A stretch of DNA of 64,000 bases from Nissolia schottii (lineage: Eukaryota > Streptophyta > Magnoliopsida > Fabales > Fabaceae): contig QANU01058774.1 of assembly GCA_003254905.1 (NCBI GenBank), positions 86,892 through 150,891 on the forward strand, given 5' to 3'. This document shows, in pieces, positions 33,117 to 44,470 of this stretch. The notes below the pieces were generated by a model. It was not told the origin of the DNA. It did no database searches and was given only the letters and a program-made list of their open reading frames with translations. Each line of letters opens with the position of its first letter. The stretch's first letter is position 1. The translations under genes were made by a program, and so were the position numbers.

Positions 33117-35244
33117 ATGGGATCCAGTGGATGTTGCAGGGTCCTCTTATTCACATATGCCACATTGGTTGCAGTCTTTGTTGCAAGGTCTAATGCCATT
33201 GATGTTTTCCATGAATGGCATGTTACCCTTGATGCAACCATCAAACCTTTGAATGTTTATCAAACTGTATGACCAAACTAACTTTAGTTTTTGTAGCTTT
33301 ACATGATTATTTGCTTGCAATTCTGTTTTTTAACAGTGTTACTATGCATATTATGCTGAGCAGGTTATTGCTATCAATGGGATGTTCCCGGGTCCCTTAA
33401 TTAATGTCACAAACAATGATGTTGTCCATGTGAATGTCTTCAATAACTTGGATGAACCACTACTCTTCACTTGGTATAGTATTTATAATTGTGATACCTT
33501 ATTCCTTTTTCTTTTGATTTGTAGCTTTTCATTTTAACTCCTATGTACTCTCTCCCTATCAAAATAATCATCCGTTTGACTGTTTTGGTGCATTTTTTAC
33601 TCAATGTTTCTGGATAGAATTCAGATACTATGAGTCAAAGATGTATCAAAACAGTTAAACAGACGATTATTTTGAAATGGAGGGAGTAAGTTACAAGAAT
33701 ACTTCCTAGTACAATGATCATGCGGTTGAATCAAACAAATGAAATGGGGTGGTGATGATTGTGGTAATGGCGTAGGCATGGCATACAACAAAGGCTTAAT
33801 TCATGGCAAGATGGAGTTTCAGGCACAAACTGCCCTATTCTACCTGTCCTAATTGGACTCGTGTATCAAACCAAGGATCAGATAGGAAGCTTCTTCTACT
33901 ACCCTTCTATCAAATTTCAAAAGGCTGCAGGAGGATTCGGAGCATTCACGTCAACAATCGCGATGGCATTGCTGTACCTTTCTCCAAACCAGAAGCCGAA
34001 TTTGATCTTCTTATAGGCGATTCGTCTTATAATGACTACAAGGTGAGTGACATAATATTTTAGCCACAAATTTCTTGTTCCTTGCAAAAAAGTAATACTT
34101 GTCAAGTGGTAAGCAATGCTATTTGTGATTTCAACAGACTAGTAGATCTATGTTGGGGACCAAGGATATGGCCAGTTATGCAATTCCTGATATCATTCTG
34201 ATGAATGGAAAAGGTCCTTATGGACACTCCTTGTCAAAATCATTTGAGTCCTTCACTGTCAAACAAGGTTTGTTACTTTCTAACATGGATTGACGTTATC
34301 TCTTTTTATGATTCGACACGAAGAGCTTCGTTTGTTATCTTGATTGCATAACTTCCGCCGTATGATGAAAGTGGTGGAAACATAATTCTAATGCAAAAAC
34401 AAATTTTGTAAATAACATTGGTATAAAAATTGACAGGGCAACCATGCCCTTTTGAGAAATTTTGGTTGTCAAAGTGTTATTGAAGATGGAAATATCCATA
34501 TATGTTATGATAAAAAATGGTTCATGTTAATTCATGGCTAGCAGGAAAGAGCTACAGGTTTAGAATATCAAATGTGGGGAATGAATTGAGCTTCAATTTC
34601 AGGATTCAGAACCATAAAATGCTACTAGTTGAGACAGAGGGGTCTTATACCTCTCAGATCACATTGGACTCTTGATGTGTATCTTGGACAGTCCTACTCG
34701 GATATCGTTACAATGAATGGGAATGAATCTGATTACTACATTGTGGCACTCCAAAATTAACAAGAACAGATGGTTCTATCTAGCATTGTAGGTATAGGAG
34801 TGCTTCACTGCTCCAATTCTAATACAATAGTAACTTGGCCTCTACCAAGTGGACCAGAATCCTTTGATGTAGAGTTTTCTACGAATCAAGCTAAATCAAT
34901 GACATTAGGTAAATGAAAGTAATTTCCATTTAATCTTGTTCTGAATCTTAAACTTCAAGTTTGAAGACTTGTTCTGTGTATTGTTTCTTTCCTTTGAATA
35001 GCTTTATTTTTTGTTGCTTCAAATCTTATCCAAGTTTTCTATTTGTTGCGGGAGCTGCGAGGCCTAATCCGCAAGGAACCTTCAATGTAAGGAATGTGAC
35101 ACTGCTACAGACCTTCATACTTCAAGGCCGCGCTATGCTGTCAATAATGTTTCCTATCATACCAACTTGACTCATTTCTGTTGTCTCCGGGACACACAAC
35201 AAGCTGGATGCACTTTGGATGGATTTGGCATTTTTGTTGTGGGG
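33117..35244 (+). pseudogene. Truncated SKU5-like (multicopper-oxidase-like) pseudogene
   Basis: A tandem relative of the intact gene at 36967. Six of nine exons can be traced. Exon 1 (33117-33266) begins with a signal-peptide-like stretch; exon 2 (33364-33473) has exactly the same length as in the intact copy; exon 3 begins at 33776. Exon 3 contains a short out-of-frame segment near 33845 and a one-base loss near 33947. Exon 5 loses two bases near 34672, giving a stop after LDS. Exon 6 keeps AARPNPQGTF but has an internal deletion that joins it to LDGF-like sequence and the VVG donor near 35244. Exons 7-9 (final barrel, tail and anchor) are absent. A Stowaway MITE sits in intron 2. Confidence 0.85.
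33548..33686. mobile_element. Stowaway MITE in SKU5-like pseudogene intron
   Basis: A 139-bp element starts CTCTCTCCCTATCAAAATAA and ends TTATTTTGAAATGGAGGGAG, flanked by TA on both sides. Terminal repeats of the CTCCCTCC type with TA duplication define Stowaway (Tc1/Mariner-derived) MITEs. Confidence 0.92.
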
Positions 35245-35834
35245 TAAGTACCTTGCGAACTAGAACCACCAAGTTAGTCCACGTCATCACCTAACTGCCA
35301 GACTAATGTCACAGACTGAAACCAAACCGGAAGTGAGTATCTGCTATTGCCATATTACCAATGTAAATAATAAGCAAATGAAAGATAGCCTTTAAACCTT
35401 TCAAGATGCAGAACAGGCCCATTGTTAGATCAAAGAAGCTTCAGATGGTTAACTGAATTGCATCTTGCTGAGTTTTAGACCCTAATAATAACTATTCATC
35501 TTTCACAGTGACAATAATTCTCCTAAGCATTGGACTAGCTAATGATCTTCTTAAAGTATACTGAGAAAGTTGAGCTTATTCAAATGACATTTCTTTATGT
35601 AATGAGAATAGTTTTAAGGCAAGGGTAACTAGCTTTTTATGATTAATTGTTTTTTCATTGTATAAGATGACATAACTAGGCAACAAAACGTAGAGGTGAC
35701 AAGATGAGCACTTCTTTACTTGTACGTTGGGATGTTATGATAGTACCTTTTTAGTAATTAGAAATCTCTCAAAGAAATTGATTAGTTGAAAACAGATTAT
35801 GACACGAATACTATTTCCACAATCCACACACATC
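35245..35834. other. Spacer between the SKU5-like copies
   Basis: AT-rich sequence after the broken end of the pseudogene. No remains of exons 7-9 were recognised here. Confidence 0.4.
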
Positions 35835-36016
35835 CTTTTTTTTGGTTGCCTGCCCGGTATCCAAGGCTTAGCCTTGACTAATCCGAGTTGACCCGGGTCG
35901 CGCACCTGAATATGGCAGGTGAGTCTCCTAGCGGGAATAACTGTGTGCACAAGGTTTGAATTCGGGACCTTGCTTAAGCGATACCAAACCGCTTACCACT
36001 TAGACCAATCCCCGTT
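35835..36016 (-). mobile_element. tRNA-derived SINE, copy 3
   Basis: Same family as 3192 and 14098, in reverse orientation. The T-rich left edge is the A-tail. The box B-like (GGTCCCGAATTCAAAC) and box A-like (GGTCTAAGTGGTAAGCGG) segments are read on the minus strand. Target duplications are not clear in this copy. It lies between the broken and intact SKU5-like genes. Confidence 0.85.
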
Positions 36017-36966
36017 GATAATTCACACAGCTATACGCACAAATATTATATAAGAATGAACCACACGAATATGCTGAAGATTTCATAATCTTGAATCAAA
36101 AAGAAAGGAAAAGGAAATGTGATAACGACCAAGTTCGTGAAACAACATAATTTTGCGTAATTGCTTCTTGGGTGTATCACTCTGTATATATGGCCTAGTA
36201 CGAATTTTGAGATGACTTTTTCCATGATCTGGTACACTTTTTTAACAAAAAAAACATATCTTATTTTTTTCCACATAAGAATACACAATCTAGAGGTTGA
36301 ATTTCAATTTTATGTCAAACAAAGACGAGCATATTTATTTACAATTTTTGTTACAAAATAAGTGCAAGATCTTGGATGATGAGCGAAAAATTAACATGGG
36401 ATCAAGGATTCTTCGTAAAGAATTGTTCTTTAAACCAGTGTCTTTATAAGTTCGATTAATTTGAAACGTTCATAAAATTAATCTTCGCTCAAAGAGTTAC
36501 GTAGGTTTACCACTAGAAATTGTTTTATTGAGATTTGGTTCATTTTAACTCGGGTCTTCACAGAGAAAACTCAAATTGCTTACAACCTAAACAAGCCTTT
36601 CTAGGTACTAGGAATAGAATTTGGTTGTACTTGGATTTGGGTTTTATGAGTCTTAATATGTTCTTATTCTTGTTTCTTATCCACACTTTTCTACATAGTT
36701 TAAAAGCTTATATACTATTTGGTGGTATATTTGTATTTGGATTTTAGTTTATATTCTCTTTAATGGATTTTCAATAAAACAATTACAAAAGCCAACATCA
36801 ATCCAACTTTGAAGTCATGCAGTTCTGGCCGGCTTTGTACTTACCTTATCAATGGAGAAATCAAAGCTATATATGCTCTTTAACACTGCCATCTTAGGTC
36901 CTCAAATGTAACACCTAATATGCAACTATAGTCATAACCAAAGCCACAAGTTAAGGCCTTGTTTCA
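36017..36966. promoter_or_regulatory. Upstream region of the intact SKU5-like gene
   Basis: AT-rich sequence leading to the start codon at 36967. It should contain the promoter. No defined element could be assigned. Confidence 0.35.
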
Positions 36967-39900
36967 ATGGCTGCAGATTCTTCTAGTCCTCAACTTCAAG
37001 TTTTTACATGTGGTGTTGTGCTGCTTGCACTTTTAGTCACAATAGCCACTAGTGATGATATATTCCTTGATTGGCAAGTTTCCTTCGACTTCAATGTTAA
37101 GCCGGCGTCTACCGACCAACCGGTAGAGTATTGTAGCCTTGATTTGTTCATTTCTTTATTGAGTAAACCTTCAAATTCGTCTCCAAATTATGAAAATGAT
37201 CACATTAGTCCTTGCAGTTGCCAAAAATCAATCAAGTTAGTCATTCGTCACCAGTCAAATTAGTCTCTCCCAAGGATTAACTTGACTAGTATTTGGTAAC
37301 CTCATGGACTAATATAACCATTTCTATAACCTAGAGACGAACTTGAGTGACACTAACAATCCTAGGGACGAATTTGAAGGTTTACTCAGACATTTGTCTT
37401 GATTCATACACAAAGTGGCTTAATGTCATCGTTAATGTGATATGCAGGTTATAACAATCAATGGCATGTTCCCTGGACCCCTTATAAATGCATCAACAAA
37501 TGATAATATTCACGTCAATGTTTTCAATGATTTGGATGAACCCTTGCTGTTTACGTGGTACATTGCTCTCTTTCATTCTCTCTAAATAATCTCAAAGTAC
37601 TTTCTGGATGTAAAAATGTAAATAAATGTCACAGTTCCAATTGAAGCCAGAGAAAGCATTGTGACATCATTAGATAAGCCTGGTACTAATAGTATTAGTA
37701 CTTGGAGAAGATTAAGAAACTAATGCTAATGACAACTTCCAATATTCATGTATTTTAACGATTATGGTATTAATTTAGTATTAGGAATGGGATTATGCAC
37801 TAAATATACAGAATAATACTGGTTTGGATGTAGGAATGGCATAGAACAAAGGCTAAATTCATGGCAAGATGGAGTGTCTGGCACAAACTGCCCCATCCAA
37901 CCTGGCAGGAACTGGACTTATGTTTTCGGAATCAAAGACCAAATCGGCACATTCTTCTACTTCCCTTCCATCAATTTCCTCAAAGCCGGCGGAGGGTTCG
38001 GTCCGATTCGAGTCAACAATCTTCCAATGATAAGTGTTCCTTTCCCAAAACCTGAAGCTGAGTTTGATCTTTTAATTGGTGACTGGTACAATAGTAGCTA
38101 TAAGGTAACTGAATGCTCTCTTATCATATATCCATTGATTCTCAATTTTGAACATTGATAGCATGGCATGTTCGGTTTCCTAGAATGCCACTCCATTTTC
38201 TGATCCTCAATTTGTTACATTAGTATTTGTTTATTGATTTGCTCATTCAGACTATTTCTGATGTATAATTTCAACTAGGATGTTAGGTCCAATCTGAATA
38301 TAACCGATCTTATTTCCCCTAATTGGATGCTGATAAATGGCAAAGGGCCATACCTGAACCCTTTGTCAAAATCATATGAGACCTTCAATGTTACACAAGG
38401 TAAGAAGTGAACAATACAAGTGTTGACTTATGATCATGTGATCTATTAATATAAACATTCTTTATGATAATGATGTGGCACAGGCAAAACATATTTGCTT
38501 AGGATATCAAATGTAGGGGCAGAATGGAGCTTCAATTTCAGGATTGAGAATCATCACATGGTTCTGGTTGAAACTGAAGGATCTTATGTCAATGAGATGA
38601 AGTTGGAGTCCCTTGATGTTCATGTAGGCCAATCCTACTCAGTTCTTGTCACAGCAGACCAACATTCTGCTGATTACTACATAGTGGCCTCTCCTAAAAT
38701 GAGCCATGCCAGGAACACGAGCACGCTGGTTGGCGTCGCGGTGCTCCATTATGATAACTCTAAAACACAGGCTAATGGATCTCTTCCAATTGGCCCTCAT
38801 CCATTTGATCTGAAATTCTCCATCAGACAAGCAAAATCCATTAGGTAATTGCACGTTACAGAAAGAGCTTGTGTCAGCACACTAAACAATTTTGAACAGT
38901 TAATAAATATTGTGACAAAGCATTCACGTTTGTGTAATTGAAGGTGGAACTTGACTACTGGTGCTGCAAGGCCTACTCCTCAAGGAACCTTCAATGTAAC
39001 AAATGTGACCATATCCGAGACTTTCATTCTACAGTCATCGACTGTGGCGATCGATCGGTTATCTCGCTATGCTGTCAACAATGTGTCATACTTGACCCCA
39101 GATACACCACTGAAGCTTGCTGATTACTTTGTCAATGGATCTGGAGTATACCAGCTCGACGCTTTTCCTACTAACTCTTCGAATGCTAACGCCACCAGTG
39201 GAGTTTTCGTTGCCAGCGCAATACATAAAGGGTGGACAGAGATAGTTCTTAAGAACACTCTAGACACCATTGATTCTTGGCATTTGGATGGATATAGCTT
39301 CTTTGTTGTTGGGTAAGTGTTACATGGGAATGTACTACATGAAATCTAACATAAGCCAAGCGGTAAAGTGAATTGCTTAATGCAATAACTAACTTGTGTT
39401 ACTAAAGAATTGATCAGTTCATAGTCCACATTATATTTACGTCTTTCTTAAGGCAAGTGCCTTAGCAATCTGCTTAATTAAATAAGTTGAGTTTCTATAG
39501 AATTTGAAGTCATGGTGAATCCTACATGTCAGAGCATGCGGATTATTTAAAAGACAATTCAATATTGTAAATATGTGCACATTGTAAAATTTATTTTGTG
39601 AGTAAGTTTTGGCGTAACGCTAAGGTTATTGTCTTGCGATAAGTTTAAATAAATTTGAATAGTTAACAAATGTATGCTAATAACAACCTTTTGTGATTAG
39701 ATTGGGGGAAGGAGAATGGAAACCAGAATCGCGATCAACTTATAACCTTTTTGATCCGGTAGCGCGATCCACGGTGCAAGTGTTCCCAAGAGGGTGGAGT
39801 GCAGTGTATGTGTACCCTGACAATCCTGGAATGTGGAACTTGAGATCACAGAACTTGAAAAACTGGTACTTGGGTGAGGAGCTTTATGTGAGGGTTTATG

Positions 39901-40477
39901 ATCCAGATCCCAACCCTTCCAAAGAGAGGCCACCACCCCAGAATCTCCTTTTATGTGGTTAGTTCATATGATGAAAAGTTTCCTTCATTCCTTCCATGTT
40001 TCTCTTTTAGGTGACATGTTTGGTTTTTATTTTCATTTTGTTTATAGTTTTTTTGAGTAATGAGTGAAGGAAATAATAAAAACAAATAAATTTTTTGTGC
40101 CTTTTCTTTTTCTTTTACAAAATCGTGAAAATACTCTTATTTTTATTTTTGAGCTCTCATTCTTGAATGATGTTGAAAAACCAAGGATTATGGCCTTGAC
40201 GCTTTTGAATGTTCACAGGGAAGTTTCAGCCTCCAGCTCCTCCTACTCCTGCTCCCTCATTGCCACCACCACCTCCAAATGGGCCATCATCTAAGGCATA
40301 CACTCCACATAGAACAAGGTATTAGTGTATATTTTGAATTTTGACACATTATTTGTGTGAAATGCTTAATTACAAGCTAATATGAGTTCTTTCTTTCCAT
40401 GTTTTCTTTGTGATAATAGGTCTCTTATTGCTATGGTCACCACTGCCATATGTTTCATCTATATGGGTCTCAATTGA
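36967..40477 (+). CDS. SKU5-like protein (GPI-anchored monocopper-oxidase-like)
   Basis: A member of the plant SKU5/SKS family, secreted proteins related to multicopper oxidases and linked to cell-wall expansion. Nine exons: 36967-37122, 37448-37557, 37834-38104, 38279-38399, 38484-38844, 38944-39312, 39701-39957, 40219-40318 and 40420-40477; 600 residues with all phases agreeing. A signal peptide covers about residues 1-28. Family phrases include INGMFPGPLINASTND, SWQDGVSGTNCPI, FRIENHHMVLVETEGSY, GAARPTPQGTFN, WHLDGYSFFVVG and YPDNPGMWNLRS. Most copper ligands of true oxidases are replaced (FTWNG for HWHG, FYFPS for the YHSH site, NPGMWN for HCH), so oxidase activity is unlikely, as known for SKU5. 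The end has a proline-rich stretch (PPAPPTPAPSLPPPPP) and a hydrophobic tail, consistent with GPI anchoring. Confidence 0.93.
37161..37387. mobile_element. MULE-type MITE in SKU5-like intron 1
   Basis: A 227-bp element begins GAGTAAACCTTCAAATTCGT and ends with the inverted match ACGAATTTGAAGGTTTACTC. The GAGTAAACC terminus is shared with the larger element at 56109. No convincing 9-bp duplication was seen. Confidence 0.75.
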
Positions 40478-43331
40478 GGGAGAGTGCACCCTTTGCTAGG
40501 GAAATTGGAGAAATACACAGACAAGCCTAAAGAAAGAATAATTTTCTATTATTTTCTTCATTTTTCTGTTACATCAAGAATGAAAGCTATATTCACCACA
40601 TATTTTTCTTGGATTTTCAATTAACATGTTAATTATGTCAAGGATGACAGCTATTGACAAATATTGGTTACTTATTGTAATTATTTATTATACTTCAATC
40701 ATGCTACAAGTGAAGGTTTTACAGTGCCAATCCCTTTGGCCACGCTTGGTGGATGTTGCTTATTCTAAAGAAGGGGCCGGAGTGGGGAGTTAATGATGCA
40801 TGTTTTCAAAGTCAACAACATGCAAGAGCATCTTGATTGGCACATTAGTAGCAAACATTTTCACAACTTAATGTTTCACCCCGTGTCCTTTTTCATTCCA
40901 ATATTATAATATTAATATACTCTCAATTTATATAATTAAATCATGATGTTCCCATTTTCTTTTGATTGCTTATCTTTGAGTGTCCTCGATCTCTCACTAG
41001 CACCTATCAACTCACTACTACCAAGGGTAGCATTCACCCTTGCTCTTTACATTTTGATCTCATTAATGTTATAAATATACTCCCAAAGAAATCATAATTA
41101 CACTCGCTATCTTGTTTATTACATTTTGCAACTACTCTCATTTTTAAGCTAAAGTTAAGATATTTATGCAATTGTGGCCAATTCTAAATTCATAGTGTCA
41201 GTAACATTAGTAATTTTTCTTCAAAGGATTCCGTAACTTCATCAAAATAAATAATATACCTTTTTAGTACATGAAAAAAATACTTATTTGTAAGTCGAAT
41301 TCTAAAGTAAACCCGTTAAAAAGAACTTGATCTGATTATGATCTATTTGAAGATTGAAATCGTATGAGCAATTGTTAAGGGATAAAGATAAAACTAACTG
41401 ATGTGTAACTAGAATTTGGAGCATCATGTTATACTTCAACTCTGAAGTAACTGAAAAAGGAGGTGAAGTGGGGTATAGGCAAAGTATATTGAAGAGTGAT
41501 GTATTGTGTATTGTGTATACTCTACGTATAGCACACACTTTGCCACTGTATATAGTCATGGGTATATACTCTTGTCTTGTAAAATTATATAAGTGTAATC
41601 TAAACCTAACGGCAAAGTGTGCTTCAACAACACAAAGCACTTCTTTAGACTTGATGAATCAAGAGGATCACATGACACCAATTAAACCTGTCACATAAAA
41701 TTTTGACAATTAATTTTCACCCACTTTTAGTGGCAATGCTAGTAACTTGAATTGGCAAAATTTCATATTAGATTAATCAAATTCTTGGTAATAGGTAATC
41801 CAGATAGATTCGTGAATACTAGTAAAAAATGTCCTTCAAATCACTGCAAACGCGAGTATATATGACCTCATATTGGTAAAACTTTAGCTAGTGAACCCCT
41901 AAATTAACAACCAACCCAACTTGGTAAACTTCAGGTGCATCAACCATTGCCTTAATGCCTCTCTCTGTGTTTCTCTCTTTCTTTTTTGCATTTTTTTCTC
42001 CTCTCATATTTATTTTATACTCTTTGCTAGATACATCCATCCTCCAGACCACAACTTGCACTTAAGCCAATCAAGCGTTTTGACTTTTGATTTATTAACC
42101 ATACAAAAAAATATTGATCTTATAAAATATACAATATGACCCTACTAATAATAAGGTTGAGTGTGAATCTGTACTTCAGGACTACTTGTGGAGGAACTCA
42201 GTTTTCTTCAACGCCTCTCTTCTTATTACTTCATCAAAAAGATAGGGAAAGTGATGATTATTATTTTTTAATTAAAACAATAATCTTTACTTCCCTTTGT
42301 GGATTTGATCTGATGATGTAACTTTGTTATTTTTATTAGCTGTATATGTAAGCCAAGGATTGAGAGAGAATCCAGTGGAGAAAATTGAGGGCTTGTGAAT
42401 GATGAAGTGGTGGATGATGGTTTTCATGGGTTTGCTTAGGTGTAATGAGTAGGCAATTAACTAAGCACAAGCAAAAAGAAAAGAACAAACATAAATAGTT
42501 GAAAAACAGTAACATTCTTTTGAAGAGAAACATTAAGTTTATTTGTTCCGAGATACCTTATCGTGTTAGACTCGTATATTATTTATCATTAGATGAGATT
42601 TTAATAGAATTCACGTCTTATTAAAATTTTATCAAATGAAACAATATGAGTTAAGATAAAATCTCATAAAAAATGAATAGAGATAACACAAACATTTTTT
42701 TTAATGCCAACGTAATGCTATAAAGGAGAGAAAAAAGTACTGTGAGGATTCATGTGGGAATAGCAGTTACTTACTGGTTTCCCATACTTTTATTCTAATT
42801 CCATGACCAATATGAAGACACACACACCCCATGGAGAAAGAGAGAGACAGAATGAGAGACAAAGACAGAAGAGAGAGAGAGAGGAGGCAGGCTTTCTTGT
42901 GCACAAAACAATGAAAAATTAAACAGAGACTTTTGGGATAGTAGGACCAATACCCCCCCTCCTCTCTCTCTCTCTGAAGTCACGATACATCACATTCTGT
43001 GGCACTAAAAAAGAGCCAAAAAAAATAAAAATAAAAACCTGTGAAAAAGATACTCAACATGCGCTATCCGTGAGTTGTAGAACAAAATTAAAAATTTTTC
43101 GTTCCCATTTTTCCTTCAATGAACAACTGCATTCGCCATACTTTTTCAAGTGCTGGATCAAGTTGGTAAAGAATCAAAAGAATCATGTAATAAATCTTTT
43201 TAAATGGATAGTAAAAAGAATCATACAACAAAAAGTGTTGCTAAATTTTTTTTTCATATGAATGAACCCAGTTTAGTTTTCCTCCCTTAATTTATCATCA
43301 TCCCGTGGGAATGCCGAATTTGCAAACATTG
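40478..43331. other. Intergenic between SKU5-like and ZAT5-like genes
   Basis: The first part is the SKU5-like 3' region. Elsewhere it is AT-rich without a recognised gene. A GA-rich run lies at 42835-42892 and a TC run at 42960-42976; they are partly complementary and could pair. Confidence 0.4.
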
Positions 43332-43395
43332 TCAGTAATGACAATCCACCAAAGCTGGGGTTGAGAAGACAAGACTTGTTTGTTGTTGCTGCTGC

Positions 43396-43428
<33 letters not shown>

Positions 43429-44351
43429 GGTTGATGTTGCTGTTGTTTCTCCCCATGTTGTTGTTGTGTTTGCTTGGATGCAAAGGCAAACTTAGATTCT
43501 CTTTGATCATCTTCAGGGGCAGGAAGGTTGAGATCCAAATCCAGAGACAACACATTCCTTTTCTTCCTAGGTGGTTGGTGATCCTCATCTGGCTCCAATG
43601 CCATTGGGGTCAGAGACAATGTTGTATTAGTCCCCGCCGGCGCCCGGTGCCGCCTCATGTGGCCGCCGAGCGCCTGCCCGGATGTGAATTCAGCACCACA
43701 AATTGAGCACTCATGAACCTTGGACTTGTTGTTGCTGCTGTACAAATTTCTTGTGTTCAACTGAAGGAAGCTTGATTTGTTGTCTTCCTCTTGCGATGAC
43801 AAGAAGGATTGCTTCCTCTCATGGACAATGGCCATGGCGGCTGCAGCAGCCGCGGCCATGGCCTTAGGCTTCTTGTGGCTTGCCCTGTGTCCACCAAGTG
43901 CTTGGAATGAAGGGAATGCCCTGTTACATGTCTTGCACTCATAGACATAATAGCCTGCCCGACCGTACCCGGCCGCCTCCATGAACTTCCTACTGCTGTA
44001 CTTGTTGCAGTTCACGCCCGAATCCTCCTCGGCCGCGGGGGCGTGTTTCGGGGACTCCCGGGATTGCCCCCGCGCCAGGAGAATCAGGCAGTTGGCCATG
44101 TCCTCCTCCTCGTCTGTGCTGTCCTGTATCCCTCCAGAAGAAGTGGTGGGGGTGTTGTTGTTGTTGTTGACGACATCATTGGCATTGTAGCAATCCTCTC
44201 TATCCCCTTCTCCTCCGGTGGAGGAATTTGCCGCCCCTGCGGTGATGGAGAAGGGGATAGGGGATTGTGGCCTTACCCTTTTGGTCCTCTTGCCTTTAAC
44301 AATGTTGGTGTGCTCTTTGGAACCCAGGGAGAGTTCCTCTGGTGCTTCCAT
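43332..44351 (-). CDS. ZAT5-like C2H2 zinc-finger transcriptional repressor
   Basis: An intronless gene for a nuclear zinc-finger protein of 339 residues. Two plant-type C2H2 fingers lie at about 137-159 (YECKTCNRAFPSFQALGGH) and 213-235 (HECSICGAEFTSGQALGGH); QALGGH is the plant-specific DNA-contact motif. A basic stretch GKRTKRVRPQSP lies at 20-31, as in ZAT5. Residues 270-277 (LDLDLNLP) are an EAR repression motif. A Gln/His-rich tract covers about 296-324, encoded by CAA/CAG runs at 43380-43470. The frame stays open upstream to an ATG at 44555, but I chose 44351 because a TATA box lies between them and MEA...GKRTKR matches the family N-terminus. Members of this group act in stress and development; the exact role is unknown. 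Confidence 0.93.
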
Positions 44352-44459
44352 GTTGGTCCTCACAACCAAAAAGACAACCTTTAATAAATAAAGAGAAAAC
44401 AGAGAGAGGCTAGGAGGGTTGTAAGGAAGCAGAGGAAGGGAAGAGTGGGGGGGCTTTGT

Positions 44460-44470
44460 TATTATATATA
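44460..44470 (-). promoter_or_regulatory. TATA box of the ZAT5-like gene
   Basis: On the minus strand the sequence reads CTATATATAATAAC about 110 bp upstream of the ATG at 44351. This spacing suits a short plant 5' leader and argues against using the upstream in-frame ATG at 44555. Confidence 0.6.

Noticed and set aside
33803..34063. A separate 86-residue gene
   Set aside because: It is a shifted frame of SKU5-like pseudogene exon 3; the family phrases SWQDGVSGTNCPI and KDQIGSFFYYPS lie in the neighbouring frame.
43380..43706. Plus-strand frame rich in Leu
   Set aside because: Antisense shadow of the polyglutamine tract of the ZAT5-like gene.
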